Assembly (NCBI GenBank): GCA_013361525.1 | Contig: JABFXY010000015.1 | Coordinates: forward strand, 1 to 64,000 | DNA: 64,000 nucleotides | Direction: 5' to 3' | From: Polyangiaceae bacterium | GTDB lineage: Bacteria > Myxococcota_A > Polyangia > Polyangiales > Polyangiaceae | Shown here: one piece after another, positions 7,498 to 16,157 of the stretch | Layout of the letters: each line of letters begins with the position of its first letter | How positions within the stretch are numbered: position 1 is the stretch's first letter | Made by a program: the position numbers and the translations under genes | The notes under the pieces: generated by a model | What the model was told of the DNA's origin: nothing | The model's input: only the letters and a program-made list of their open reading frames with translations | Database searches by the model: none

Positions 7498-8593
7498 CGC
7501 CGCCCGCGCCGTTCGCGCTTGGTCACTGGGTCCCTGGATCTGGAGCCCTTCGCTCGATCTGGTGGCGTTTCTCGGATCGGCCGCCCTCGGCCTCACCCTC
7601 GTCGCGCTGGCGCCTCGCCTCGCGGGGGAGGGTGGTGCCCTGCCGCCTTGGGGCTTTCTCGCGCTGGTCGTGTTCATCGACGTCGCGCACGTCTACGCGA
7701 CCCTCTATCGAACCTATTTCGACAGAGCGGAGATCGCGCGCCGCCCCTACCTGTACGGCGGCGTCCCGCTCGCGTGTTTCGCGGTCGGCGTCGCGCTGCA
7801 CTCGGTGTCGCATGCCCTCTTCTGGACGGTCCTCGCGTACGTCGCACTGACGCATTTCGTGCGGCAGCAAATCGGGTGGGTCGCCATCTACCGTGCCCGC
7901 GCCGGGCGACGCAGCAACATCGACCGCGTCCTCGACGACGCCGTCACCTACGCGGCCGCCCTGTATCCGGTTCTTGTCTGGCACGCGTCGTTGCCGCGCG
8001 CGTTCGAATGGTTCGTCGAAGGCGATTTCGTCGTGTTGCCGATCGCCTCGGTGTTGCCCATTGCGAAATGGATCTATGCCGCGCTGCTGGTCGCCTATGC
8101 GGCCCGCGCCGTTCACCGGGCCATTTCGACGAGGGTCGTGGAAACGGGGAAACACCTGGTCGTCGCGACGACGGCCGCGACTTGGTACGTGGGGATCGTC
8201 GCGACGAACTCCGACTTTGCCTTCACGGCGGCGAACGTCATTTCGCACGGCGTGCCCTACGTGGTTTTGCTGTTCATGTATGCACGCGCAAAGGGCCCGG
8301 AGAGCTCGAGCTTCGTTCGCGGCATTCTCCGCCGAGGATTCGTCGCGTTCGTGGCCGTCCTGCAGATGCTCGCCTTCGCCGAAGAGATGATTTGGGATCG
8401 GCTCGTTTGGCACGGCCACGAGGGGATTTTCGGTTGGGTGCCGGAGATCGTCCTCTCGGATGCGGCGCTCGCGCTGATTGTTCCGCTCCTCGCCGTGCCG
8501 CAAGCGACGCATTACGTGCTCGACGCCGTCCTCTGGCGGCGGCGTGACACCGGCGCCGCCCAGGCTCGCGCAATGGGTTTCTCTCGCGGCTGA
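7448..8593 (+). CDS. Multi-spanning membrane protein of unknown function
   Basis: Up to 381 residues from a GTG at 7448 that overlaps the DUF350 gene by 50 nt; the true start may be a GTG near the LVAFLGSAALG segment, since the first 25 residues look non-conserved. At least eight hydrophobic segments fill the protein. Histidines recur next to membrane helices (DVAHVYATLYRTYFD, LTHFVRQQIGW, VISHGVPYVV, QATHYVLDAVLWR), a pattern seen in metal-binding membrane enzymes, though no desaturase or hydroxylase His-box set is complete. I do not recognise a named family. Transcription ends in an intergenic region that holds a hairpin-rich dispersed repeat. Confidence 0.7.
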   Translation: MSSSASPSSFPRPSRADAARAVRAWSLGPWIWSPSLDLVAFLGSAALGLTLVALAPRLAGEGGALPPWGFLALVVFIDVAHVYATLYRTYFDRAEIARRPYLYGGVPLACFAVGVALHSVSHALFWTVLAYVALTHFVRQQIGWVAIYRARAGRRSNIDRVLDDAVTYAAALYPVLVWHASLPRAFEWFVEGDFVVLPIASVLPIAKWIYAALLVAYAARAVHRAISTRVVETGKHLVVATTAATWYVGIVATNSDFAFTAANVISHGVPYVVLLFMYARAKGPESSSFVRGILRRGFVAFVAVLQMLAFAEEMIWDRLVWHGHEGIFGWVPEIVLSDAALALIVPLLAVPQATHYVLDAVLWRRRDTGAAQARAMGFSRG

Positions 8594-8600
8594 CCGCTAG

Positions 8601-8667
8601 TCCGGCCGAAGGGCGGCCAAGTGGCAATGAAGGGGCTGTCCAGGCTCGGCGAAACTTGGGACAGCCC
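8601..8667 (+). repeat. Dispersed hairpin repeat, short copy
   Basis: A 67-bp element between two convergent genes. It contains inverted boxes GGGCTGTCC and GGACAGCCC around a short spacer, preceded by AAGGGCGGCCAAGTG. Its reverse complement matches the element at 11781-11916: 20 identical bases at one end, 10 identical bases at the second GGACAGCC box, and about 30 near-identical bases at the other end. This copy lacks the 74-bp insert of the other copy. It could act as a bidirectional terminator. Confidence 0.75.
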
Positions 8668-8668
8668 G

Positions 8669-9517
8669 CTACTGCTTCGTTTCGGGCGCGTCGGTCGGGT
8701 CGATCGGCGGACGCCGCTCGACGAGCTCGATCGCAGCGCTCCGCAAGATCGGCGGGACGTCCGTCGCGGCGATGACCTGTTCGAGCTCGGGACGCACGAG
8801 CAGCGACAGGAGCGGCACCGAAATGGCAGGCGGCGTGAACGGGTTTTGCACGATGGCCAACCGCACGCGCTGACGGATCCCCCAGCGCGCGCTCTTCGCG
8901 ATTTCCGCCTGTACGTCCGGGAACGTCGGCCGGCGGGCGGCGAGGCGTACGACGTCGTCCTCGGTGATTCTCGGGTTTTCGAGGATGTTGCGAATGACGT
9001 GTGGATGGGGGTCCCTGAGGAGGCGGTCGAGCACATCGCGATCTCGTGCTCGAGCGAGCGCCTTGCGCTCTCCGAGCGTGAGCGCGCGGCCGACGCGAGC
9101 CTCGCCGGGATGACGCTGGCTCGGATCCGGAACCTCGTGCGCACCGTCGCGCAGGCCCGTACGCCGCCGTAACATGCGCGCGAGCGCGAAATGCCCTTTT
9201 TCCTGCGCCTCCGCGCGAAGCGCGACCACGAGCTCGTCGCGCGCCGGATCGGTCAACGTCGGCAACGCCGCGGCGAGGGCCTCGCGCGCCGCGGGGTGGG
9301 CCTGCTCCGCGAGCAGCGCGATCTCTTCCAGCGCCTCTGCGATGATCTCGAGCGGGTGTGACGCGATGTCGGCCGCGACGAAGCTCGTACGAAGCTGCGT
9401 CTCTTTGAAGGTGGGAATAGCCCTCAACCAGTGTGCGGCCAGCGACGGCACACCCAACGTTACCATCCGACAACGCCGGCGTCCCGCGGCCTCGTCCAGC
9501 CCTTTGTCAGGCCTCAT
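8669..9517 (-). CDS. HEAT-like helical repeat protein
   Basis: 282 residues with no signal peptide or membrane segment. The sequence is almost all amphipathic helices. The second half contains units resembling leucine-rich-variant/HEAT repeats: DRLLRDPHPHVIRNILENPRI, then DDVVRLAARRP, then RQRVRLAIVQNPFTPPAISV, then RPELEQVIAATDVP. Such repeats build solenoids used for protein-protein contacts; no catalytic motif is visible. The ATG at 9517 is preferred because upstream in-frame sequence runs into the divergent dienelactone hydrolase gene. A later ATG at 9466 is possible. It is convergent with the multi-spanning membrane protein and divergent from the hydrolase starting at 9597. Confidence 0.65.
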   Translation of the reverse strand: MRPDKGLDEAAGRRRCRMVTLGVPSLAAHWLRAIPTFKETQLRTSFVAADIASHPLEIIAEALEEIALLAEQAHPAAREALAAALPTLTDPARDELVVALRAEAQEKGHFALARMLRRRTGLRDGAHEVPDPSQRHPGEARVGRALTLGERKALARARDRDVLDRLLRDPHPHVIRNILENPRITEDDVVRLAARRPTFPDVQAEIAKSARWGIRQRVRLAIVQNPFTPPAISVPLLSLLVRPELEQVIAATDVPPILRSAAIELVERRPPIDPTDAPETKQ

Positions 9518-9596
9518 TTCCGTTTCGGACCTGCCGCGTTTCACCCCGCGGGGCACCGTCTTGTTGTAGACAACGGAGCTGAAAGGAGTGGGCGGC

Positions 9597-10274
9597 ATGA
9601 CGACGAAGGTCGAATACCAATCGGAGAGCGGGCAGCGGGCGACCGGTGAATTGGTCCTCCCCCCGGGCGAGGGTCGCGTTGGCGCCGTGATGGTCTTCCA
9701 CGAGTGGTGGGGCCTCAACGACCACATGCGCAGCATCATCGAGAAGATCGCCGCGCAAGGTTTCCTCACGTTGTGCCTCGATCTCTTCGACGGCACGACG
9801 ACGCGCGACGCCGCAGAGGCCGCCAAGATGCTCGGCGCCCTCGATTGGGAGCGCGCGATGGACCGCGCAAAAGGCGCCTTTGCCTATTTGAAGCAACACC
9901 CCCGCGCCAACGGGAAGGTCGCGGCCCTCGGCTTCTGCATGGGCGGCGCGCTCACCTTCGCTGCGGCGGTCCACGTCCGCGGTCTTTCCGCGGTGGTTCC
10001 GTTCTATGGTCTGCCGGGCAAAGACATCTCCGAGTACGACGCGATCGACGCACCGGTCCTCGGCCATTTCGCGAAGCGCGACGATTGGGTCAAGCCGGAG
10101 GCGATCGACGCGATCCGCGAGCGGCTCCTCGCGCAGGGGAAATCGATCAAAACCGAATTCTACGAGGCAGACCACGCCTTCGTGAACGACACGCGCCCCG
10201 AGGTCTACAGCCCCGACAACGCGAAGCTCGCGCTCGATCGGACCTTCGCATTCCTCAAGCAACACCTCGCCTGA
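9597..10274 (+). CDS. Dienelactone hydrolase family protein
   Basis: 225 residues. A canonical dienelactone hydrolase triad is visible: nucleophile C114 in GFCMGG, acid D162/D163 in KRDDWV, and H193 in ADHAF. E35 in HEWWG matches the conserved glutamate that primes the cysteine in Pseudomonas ClcD (C123, D171, H202, E36). Enzymes of this family hydrolyse cyclic enol-lactones in chloroaromatic degradation, but most homologues are general cytoplasmic hydrolases. The start follows AAAGGAG by 8 nt. No chlorocatechol pathway genes are nearby, so a specific substrate is not proposed. Confidence 0.88.
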   Translation: MTTKVEYQSESGQRATGELVLPPGEGRVGAVMVFHEWWGLNDHMRSIIEKIAAQGFLTLCLDLFDGTTTRDAAEAAKMLGALDWERAMDRAKGAFAYLKQHPRANGKVAALGFCMGGALTFAAAVHVRGLSAVVPFYGLPGKDISEYDAIDAPVLGHFAKRDDWVKPEAIDAIRERLLAQGKSIKTEFYEADHAFVNDTRPEVYSPDNAKLALDRTFAFLKQHLA

Positions 10275-10343
10275 TCTTCGAGGTCGCCGCCCACTTTCAT
10301 TCTGTGTCGGGCGCGCGCAATCATTCGTAAGGTTTTGGCGTTC

Positions 10344-10380
10344 ACGGCGAGCAGGCTCGAATCGACGAGTCGCTCGCCGT
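10344..10380 (+). terminator. Inverted repeat downstream of the dienelactone hydrolase gene
   Basis: Nine-base arms ACGGCGAGC and GCTCGCCGT enclose a 19-nt loop, followed by TTTGT. It may terminate the hydrolase transcript. Because it lies roughly 60-95 bp upstream of a sigma-54-like promoter it could equally be an activator site. Confidence 0.35.
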
Positions 10381-10437
10381 TTGTCATTCCGCAACGATTC
10401 CGGGGGCCGTGTGCCCACGTATTGATGCATACCGCCG

Positions 10438-10453
10438 CGGCATATCGCTTGCG
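10438..10453 (+). promoter_or_regulatory. Sigma-54-like -24/-12 element before the channel gene
   Basis: CGGCATA-N4-TTGCG with exact GG-N10-GC spacing (GG at 10439-10440, GC at 10451-10452). It matches TGGCAC-N5-TTGCW imperfectly at the first, fifth and last positions. The GC lies 32 nt before the ATG at 10484, leaving room for the AAGGAGG site. Confidence 0.35.
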
Positions 10454-10483
10454 TCGTGGTCGGAATGTAAGGAGGCAATGGCC

Positions 10484-11143
10484 ATGAAAGTGGGTATCCA
10501 ATGGCTCACGACCGCGTTCGAGGGGCTGCTCCGCTACCTTCCGAACCTGATCGGTGGGCTCCTGATCCTTCTTATCGGCTATATCATCGCCCGCATACTC
10601 GCACGCGTGACGAGAACCGTTTCGGTGCGCTTGGGTCTCAATCGCCTGCTCTGGAAGATCGGCGTGCTCAAGCACGAGACGACGCAAGGGTCGGAGTGGG
10701 CCGGCAAACTGGTTTTCGGCGTCGTCATGCTGGCGACCATCATGCAGGCTGCACGCGCGTTCGAGCTCAGGCTCATTGCCGACGGTATTGCAGAGTTCCT
10801 CGCGTATCTCCCCCACGTCTTCGCCGCTGCGTTGATCTTCGGCGCCGCGCTGTTCATTGGGAATTGGGTGCGAGACAGGCTCCTCGCGAGCCGGATGTTC
10901 GCGTCCGAAGTCCCGGGTAGTCGGGAGCAACGATTCGTCCCGGCCGGCGTTCGCGCCATCATCATCGCCGTGGGTGTGTTCATGGCGCTGCGCGAGCTGC
11001 AGGTCGCATCCGAGATCGTCAACGCTGCATTCATCCTCACGCTCGGCGCGGTCGCCCTCGCCGTGGCGCTCGCCTTCGGCCTCGGCAGCCGCGATGTCGC
11101 AGCGCGCATGTCGCAGTCGTGGTACGAACGCCGTCCGACGTGA
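10484..11143 (+). CDS. Mechanosensitive-channel-like membrane protein (conserved TM-helix family)
   Basis: 219 residues from an ATG placed by an upstream AAGGAGG. Four to five transmembrane helices are evident. The segment [38 protein letters not shown] and the later [23 protein letters not shown] resemble the paired conserved TM helices (TM_helix, PF05552) found in small-conductance MscS-like channels of cyanobacteria and proteobacteria. The C-terminal [29 protein letters not shown] matches the pore-helix style of that family (GLGSRD). No cytoplasmic MscS beta domain is present. The gene overlaps a phosphodiesterase gene by 4 nt (GTGA), so the two are probably co-translated. A sigma-54-like promoter lies upstream. 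Confidence 0.78.
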   Translation: MKVGIQWLTTAFEGLLRYLPNLIGGLLILLIGYIIARILARVTRTVSVRLGLNRLLWKIGVLKHETTQGSEWAGKLVFGVVMLATIMQAARAFELRLIADGIAEFLAYLPHVFAAALIFGAALFIGNWVRDRLLASRMFASEVPGSREQRFVPAGVRAIIIAVGVFMALRELQVASEIVNAAFILTLGAVALAVALAFGLGSRDVAARMSQSWYERRPT

Positions 11144-11769
11144 AAGGAACACGAACGACGAGCCGAACGACCGGACGATCCCCAGCGCGCGCGAAGACGA
11201 GCACGTCACGCTACGTCCCCGCGCGCCGGGCGCTGCGCCTCAAGGGCGGCGCCTCGAGGATCGTCCTCGTCGCCGATACGCACAGCCAGCCCCACCCCGA
11301 CAGCGCGCGGCGGATCGCCGACCAAAAGCCGGACTACATCCTTCACGCGGGTGACATCGGCGATCTCTCGGTGCTCGACGGTCTATCGACCCTCGCGCCG
11401 GTGCTCGCCGTTCGCGGCAACATCGACTCGCACGCGCCCGAGGTACCGGACGCGATGATCGTCGACGTCGTCGACGACGAAGGCCGCACGCTGCTCAAGA
11501 TGCTGCTCGTCCACATCGCGGTCTACGGCCCGAAGATCCGCGCCGAGATCGCGCGGCTGGCCGAGGAAGAGGGGGCGTCCCTCGTTCTTTGTGGACACTC
11601 GCACGTGCCTTTCATCGGTCGCGACAAAGGGCTCGTCGTCTTCAATCCCGGCTCGATCGGTCCGCGCCGCTTTCAATTGCCGATCGTCTTCGGCGTTGTC
11701 GACATCACCCCGAGCGGGGTGAAGCTCCAGCACGTCGATTGCGAAACGGGTGAGCGCTGGACGCCGTGA
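11140..11769 (+). CDS. YfcE/MJ0936-type metallophosphoesterase
   Basis: 209 residues from a GTG that overlaps the stop of the channel gene (GTGA); a GTG at 11119 is an alternative. Metallophosphoesterase motifs appear in order: DTH (D46, H48), HAGDIGD (GD at 71-72), VRGNID (GN at 93-94), LVHIAVYG in place of the more common GH(D) block, and [15 protein letters not shown] near the C-terminus is characteristic of YfcE-like phosphodiesterases. Family members are cytoplasmic and Mn-dependent, acting on small phosphodiesters. The first 38 residues are basic and low-complexity and may not belong to the folded domain. The gene ends at a dispersed hairpin repeat. Confidence 0.85.
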   Translation: MKGTRTTSRTTGRSPARAKTSTSRYVPARRALRLKGGASRIVLVADTHSQPHPDSARRIADQKPDYILHAGDIGDLSVLDGLSTLAPVLAVRGNIDSHAPEVPDAMIVDVVDDEGRTLLKMLLVHIAVYGPKIRAEIARLAEEEGASLVLCGHSHVPFIGRDKGLVVFNPGSIGPRRFQLPIVFGVVDITPSGVKLQHVDCETGERWTP

Positions 11770-11780
11770 GCACGCGTTAG

Positions 11781-11916
11781 GGGCTGTCCCAAGTTTCGCC
11801 TCGGCGTTCGGTCCGGCCCGCGCTGACGCGCGCAAGTGAAGGCCGGGCCGAACGCCGAGCCGAACGCCGAAGTCTGGACAGCCCGTTCCTTGTCACTTGG
11901 CCGCCCTTCGGGCGGA
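11781..11916 (-). repeat. Dispersed hairpin repeat, long copy
   Basis: A 136-bp element between two convergent genes and in inverted orientation to 8601-8667. The ends match the short copy. A 74-bp insert (11801-11874) contains its own inverted repeat: TCGGCGTTCGGTCCGGCC at 11801-11818 pairs with the complement at 11841-11858 with one mismatch. A further CCGCCC-TTC-GGGCGG stem lies at 11901-11915. It is a candidate REP- or MITE-like element or a structured bidirectional terminator. Confidence 0.75.
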
Positions 11917-11917
11917 C

Positions 11918-12544
11918 TTACTCGACCGGATCGACGTTGAGCGGATAGGTCACGGTGATCGAGCTTCCACCCGGAGGCGCCGGGAAGGTCATTCCTTTGA
12001 AAACCCCGAGCAAGCACGATTGCCGTTCGTCGGGCTTTATGGGTTTGCCATTCTGCAAATATTCGACCTGCTTCACCGAGCCGTCGCCTTGGATGACGAA
12101 CCGAAGCACCGCCGGCTTCGATGCAGGCGCGTCCGCGAAGCGCTCGAGGCAACGATTCGCCTTCTTCAGCGACGAGCGAATCACGCGCTGGATGATCTCG
12201 GGGCCGTAGGCGGGGCCCACGGTCGGCTCTTGGACGCGCACCTTGGGGATCGCGCCCGGCGCCGCGCTTTTTTCCGGCGCGGGCCTCGAAGCGAGCGGAT
12301 CCGACGAGGCCGGCGTCACCGAATCCTCGAGGCTTTCGGCTGATGCCGTGCCCGCCACCGGCGGAGCGCCCACCGCCTGCGCCGGCTCCGGGCTCGGTGT
12401 CGCGCTCGCGGTTGCTGCCGACTCGGTGGGCGGCGCGGAGGTCGAAGACGCACTTTCGCGAGGTTCGGCCGGGGCAGAGGCGCACGCGGTCACCATCAGC
12501 CCGGCGGCGAAGCCGAGAAATACCACTCGCAAAGGCGATTGCAT
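11918..12544 (-). CDS. Lipoprotein with AgmX/PglI-type (TonB-like) C-terminal domain
   Basis: 208 residues. MQSPLRVVFLGFAAGLMVTAC is a lipoprotein signal peptide. A Ser/Ala/Pro/Glu linker runs to about residue 105. The C-terminal domain (GPEIIQRVIRSSLKKANRCLERF, then VLRFVIQGDGSVKQVEYL, then CLLGVFKGMTFPAPPGGSSI) matches the AgmX/PglI C-terminal module of myxobacteria, which resembles a TonB C-terminal domain (helix, two strands, paired Cys). Members participate in gliding or glycan-related envelope machinery, though many are uncharacterised. The start is set by the signal peptide; longer frames cross the divergent Kef gene. Only 55 bp separate it from that gene's start. Confidence 0.75.
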   Translation of the reverse strand: MQSPLRVVFLGFAAGLMVTACASAPAEPRESASSTSAPPTESAATASATPSPEPAQAVGAPPVAGTASAESLEDSVTPASSDPLASRPAPEKSAAPGAIPKVRVQEPTVGPAYGPEIIQRVIRSSLKKANRCLERFADAPASKPAVLRFVIQGDGSVKQVEYLQNGKPIKPDERQSCLLGVFKGMTFPAPPGGSSITVTYPLNVDPVE

Positions 12545-12599
12545 GAGCGGGTAGACGCATCTGTCGCCTGCTTGTTCCGCCCATGCGATCGTCGCCCCG

Positions 12600-14453
12600 A
12601 TGTCCGACCCGCATGAGCGATCGTTGCTGGCCCAGGTCGCGATCTTCCTCGCCGCCGCCGTCATCGCCGTTCCGCTGTTCCGCAAGCTTCGACTCGGATC
12701 CATCCTCGGGTATCTGGCGGCAGGCCTGGTCATCGGGCCTCACGGCCTCCGGCTTTTCACGGACCCACAGGCGATCATGCACGGCGCCGAGTTCGGCGTC
12801 GTTCTGTTTCTGTTCTTGATCGGCCTCGAGCTGAACCTGAGCCGGCTGTGGGCGATGCGCCGCGACATCTTCGGTGTCGGGGCGGCGCAGGTGGTTCTGA
12901 CCGGTCTGCTCGTCATGATCTTTCCCCTCGTGGTGGTCGGCAGATCCTGGCAATCGTCGCTTATCTCTGGTCTAGGCCTCGCGCTCTCTTCGACTGCGCT
13001 CGTGATGCAGCTGCTCGAAGAGCGAGGGCAGATCCAGTCGCCGCATGGGCAGAAGGCCTTTTCGATCCTCTTGTTTCAGGATCTCGCGGTCGTTCCGCTC
13101 CTCGCGCTCGTGTCGATTTTTTCCCCGCAGGGGTCGGACAGCGCCGGGCCGCTATGGCTCTCCGCATTGAAGATGATCGCTGCGGTGGGCGCCGTCCTCG
13201 GTGTCGGCCGGTACCTGCTCAATCCGTTCTTTCGCGTCCTCGCCGCGACGGGCTCCCGTGAGATCATGACAGCCGCCGCCCTGCTCGTCGTGATCACCGC
13301 CGCCGGCCTCATGACGTATGTGGGTTTGTCGGCCGCGCTCGGCGCGTTCCTCGCCGGGATCATGCTCGCGGAGTCGAGCTATCGGCACGAGCTCGAAGCC
13401 GATATCGAGCCGTTTCGTGGGCTGCTGCTCGGCCTGTTTTTCGTGAGCGTGGGTATGTCCGTCGACCTCGGCGCGGTGCTCTCGTCGTGGCCGGTATTGC
13501 TCGGCGGGTTGGTCACGTTGACCGTGGTGAAGGTCGGCGTCGTCTACGGTCTCGTCCGCGCATTCGGCTCGGATCACGCGACCGCGATCCGCACGGCGTT
13601 TCACCTTCCGCAGGGCGGTGAGTTCGGCTTCGTCTTGTTCGCGACCGCGGTCTCCGAGGGTGTCATGGTGCCGGAGCAGGCGACGCGCCTCGTCGCCGTC
13701 GTCACGTTCTCGATGGCGCTGACGCCGCTCCTCGTCGCGATTGCACCCTATTTCATTCGCGAAGAGGTTCGTACGCGCGAGGAGACGATCGACGGCAAGA
13801 GCGGCTCGGTCGTGATGGTCGGGTTCGGCCGCTTCGGACAGGTCGTGAGCCAGCTGCTCCTGCGCGAAGGGATCGAGGTGACGGCCATCGACAACGACAT
13901 CGAGATGATCGAAGCCGCCGAGCGATTCGGATTCAAAGTCTATTTCGGCGACGGCGGCCGCCTCGACGTCTTGCGCGCAGCGGGTACCGAGCACGCGCGA
14001 CAACTATGCATTTGCGTCGAGAAGAAGGAGACGGCCACGCACATCGCAGAGCTGGCGCGCACCACATTCCCTCTGACGCCGGTCTATGTGCGAGCCTACG
14101 ACCGCGTCCACGCGCTCGAGCTCATCGACAAAGGCGTGCGCTACCAAATGCGCGAGACGTACGAGAGCGCGATCGCATTTGCCAAAGCATCACTCGAAGG
14201 GCTCGAGCTCAGCGCCGAGCGCATCGCCGAGCTCGAGAACGACGTCCGCGACCGAGATCGCGAGCGCTTCGCTTTGCAGCAACAGGGCGACACGTTCGCC
14301 GGTGCCGATCGGCTGGTGACACGTCCGGTTCCACGGCCCGAGCCGCTCGTCGAGCCTCGACGAGCGAGCGTCGCGCTCAACCCCGAGGAGCGGTTCGGGG
14401 AGCGCGAAGCTGCGAGCACGCGGGGCGCTTCGGCGCAAAATCCCGATTCGTGA
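12600..14453 (+). CDS. KefB/KefC-type monovalent cation:proton antiporter
   Basis: 617 residues. The first 385 or so form a CPA2 Na+/H+ exchanger domain with about 12 helices, including LGSILGYLAAGLVIGPHGL, FLIGLELNL, LALSSTALVMQLL, LFQDLAVVPLLAL and LPQGGEFGFVLF. A RCK/TrkA-N domain follows (about 400-520) with the Rossmann motif VVMVGFGRFGQVV and acidic TAIDND ending the second strand. The C-terminal 90 residues are charged and low-complexity. KefB/C proteins are glutathione-gated K+ efflux systems in enterobacteria; no KefF/G partner is adjacent, so K+ efflux or K+/H+ exchange is inferred. It is convergent with a histidine kinase gene whose stop abuts it directly. Confidence 0.9.
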   Translation: MSDPHERSLLAQVAIFLAAAVIAVPLFRKLRLGSILGYLAAGLVIGPHGLRLFTDPQAIMHGAEFGVVLFLFLIGLELNLSRLWAMRRDIFGVGAAQVVLTGLLVMIFPLVVVGRSWQSSLISGLGLALSSTALVMQLLEERGQIQSPHGQKAFSILLFQDLAVVPLLALVSIFSPQGSDSAGPLWLSALKMIAAVGAVLGVGRYLLNPFFRVLAATGSREIMTAAALLVVITAAGLMTYVGLSAALGAFLAGIMLAESSYRHELEADIEPFRGLLLGLFFVSVGMSVDLGAVLSSWPVLLGGLVTLTVVKVGVVYGLVRAFGSDHATAIRTAFHLPQGGEFGFVLFATAVSEGVMVPEQATRLVAVVTFSMALTPLLVAIAPYFIREEVRTREETIDGKSGSVVMVGFGRFGQVVSQLLLREGIEVTAIDNDIEMIEAAERFGFKVYFGDGGRLDVLRAAGTEHARQLCICVEKKETATHIAELARTTFPLTPVYVRAYDRVHALELIDKGVRYQMRETYESAIAFAKASLEGLELSAERIAELENDVRDRDRERFALQQQGDTFAGADRLVTRPVPRPEPLVEPRRASVALNPEERFGEREAASTRGASAQNPDS

Positions 14454-15998
14454 TCAACCGGCGCGTTCGACCGTCGCGAGCAAGGCCTGCTCGAGCGCGA
14501 TCGAATCGAAGGGTTTGTCGAGCCGTAGGTTCGGAACGCTGGCGAGGAAGCGCCGTCCGTATTCGGTGACCGCGCCGCCGGTCATGAAGACCAGGCGTCG
14601 CTCGATACCCGTGTTGCGCCGCGTGAGATGTTCGTAGACATCCGCGCCGGTGAGGCCCGGCATCATGAGGTCGCACAAGACGACGTCGTAGGCGCGCTCG
14701 TCGACGAGCCGTTCGAGCGCAGCTTCGCCGCTCGTCACCACGTCGATGTCGTGACCCTCTTCGAGGAGGCACCGAATCGCGCGGCCGATCGCGGGCTCGT
14801 CGTCTACGACCAGGACGCGCATCCGTGGCAATTGGGCGACGACTGGTGGCTCGACGCCCGCGAGCATGACGGGGCGCTCGGCGGCCGGAAGGCTGACGCG
14901 GAAGATCGAGCCCACCCCCACCGCGCTCTGTACCGTCAGCTCGCCGCCGAGGCGCGAGACGATGCCGTGACAGATCGAGAGCCCGAGGCCGGTCCCCACC
15001 CCGATCGGTTTCGTCGAAAAGAACGGATCGAAGACCCGCCCGACGATATGGGAGGGGATACCGGGGCCGTTGTCTTCGATATCCACGTAAACGGCGCCCG
15101 CGTCGGTGACGCCGCCGCGCACGCGAATGACGTTTTGCTCGGCGACCGTCTCGAATGCTTGAGCCGCATTGAGCAGGATGTTCACGAATACCTGCTCGAG
15201 GCGCGAGGCGCGCGCCTTCACCGCGGGCAGCTCCGGTAAGTCGATGACGATTCGTGCGCGGTGCCGGACCTCGTGCACGACGAGCCGCTCGGCCGACGCG
15301 ATGATGGCCCGAAGATCGACCGCCGTATCCTCCATCGGGTCGTCGCGGCTGAAGGTCCGCAGATCGCGAACGATGGTCGCCATTCGGTCGAGGCTCGAGC
15401 GAATCTCCTGGGACAGCGAGCGGGCGCGGTCACGTTCGTCCTCGGAGGTGATGCTCTCCTCGGCAATCCTTCCCAGCGTCTCCAGATTGAGCGCGATGGA
15501 TGCGAGGGGATTGTTGATCTCGTGCGCGACGCCGGCTGCGAGCGTCCCCAGCGCTGCCAGCCGGTCGGCGCGAGCGAGCTGCGCCTCCAACCGCTTGCGG
15601 TCGGAAATGTCCGTAACGATGTTGACGGTGAGGTTGCGACCTTGGTGCTCGACCTCGACAAATGATGTGGAGACGGGCACCTGTTTGCCATTGGGGTGCA
15701 CCATCACCATTTCGATGCTCGACTCGACCTTTTGGCCGCTCATGATTCGTGAGATCAGGTCGGCCACACGCCCGCGGTCGCGCTCGTGCACGATATCGAC
15801 GAGGTTCATCGTGGCGAGCTCCTCGCGCGGGCGGCCGAGGATCTCGACTGCCATTTCGCTTATGTAGACCGAGTCGGCGCCGTCCTCGCGCAGCGATACG
15901 ATGACGAACCCCATCCGTGCGCGCTCTGCGACGGTCAAGAACGTCTTCCCCAGGTCCGCCATCGAGAGCGTCAGTGGGGAGCTGCGGTCGCCAGACAC
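14454..15998 (-). CDS. Hybrid sensor histidine kinase: PAS - HisKA - HATPase - receiver
   Basis: 514 residues, soluble. One PAS domain (about 20-130, ending NIVTDISDRKRLE) feeds a HisKA domain with the phosphoacceptor H159 in AAGVAHEINNPLA. The ATPase domain shows the N box ILLNAAQAF, G1 DNGPGIP, F box FFSTK and G2 GTGLGLSI. A C-terminal receiver domain (about 395-512) has VVDDEP and the phosphoacceptor Asp in VLCDLMMPGLTG. The GTG at 15998 is used; an ATG at 15962 is an alternative. No separate response regulator adjoins. A paralogue with two PAS domains lies at 55145-57022. With no transmembrane helix, it should sense a cytoplasmic signal. Confidence 0.9.
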   Translation of the reverse strand: MSGDRSSPLTLSMADLGKTFLTVAERARMGFVIVSLREDGADSVYISEMAVEILGRPREELATMNLVDIVHERDRGRVADLISRIMSGQKVESSIEMVMVHPNGKQVPVSTSFVEVEHQGRNLTVNIVTDISDRKRLEAQLARADRLAALGTLAAGVAHEINNPLASIALNLETLGRIAEESITSEDERDRARSLSQEIRSSLDRMATIVRDLRTFSRDDPMEDTAVDLRAIIASAERLVVHEVRHRARIVIDLPELPAVKARASRLEQVFVNILLNAAQAFETVAEQNVIRVRGGVTDAGAVYVDIEDNGPGIPSHIVGRVFDPFFSTKPIGVGTGLGLSICHGIVSRLGGELTVQSAVGVGSIFRVSLPAAERPVMLAGVEPPVVAQLPRMRVLVVDDEPAIGRAIRCLLEEGHDIDVVTSGEAALERLVDERAYDVVLCDLMMPGLTGADVYEHLTRRNTGIERRLVFMTGGAVTEYGRRFLASVPNLRLDKPFDSIALEQALLATVERAG

Positions 15999-16157
15999 GG
16001 GCTCGAGTATAGGCGTCTCGCGCGGCGGCGTGTGCCGCGCCGGCGGACCCGTGCCCTAGCACCATCGTCGGGTATGTGCCCGACTGCGTCGTGTTTGCCT
16101 GATGTGATCGTGACTCGCCGCGGTCGAGCGGCACGGCATTCGCTCGAATGAGACGGA

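Noticed and set aside
16020..16040. Hairpin GCGCGGC-loop-GCCGCGC upstream of the hybrid kinase
   Set aside because: A seven-base GC-only stem is common by chance here, lacks a U-tract and sits upstream of the gene start, so no role is assigned.
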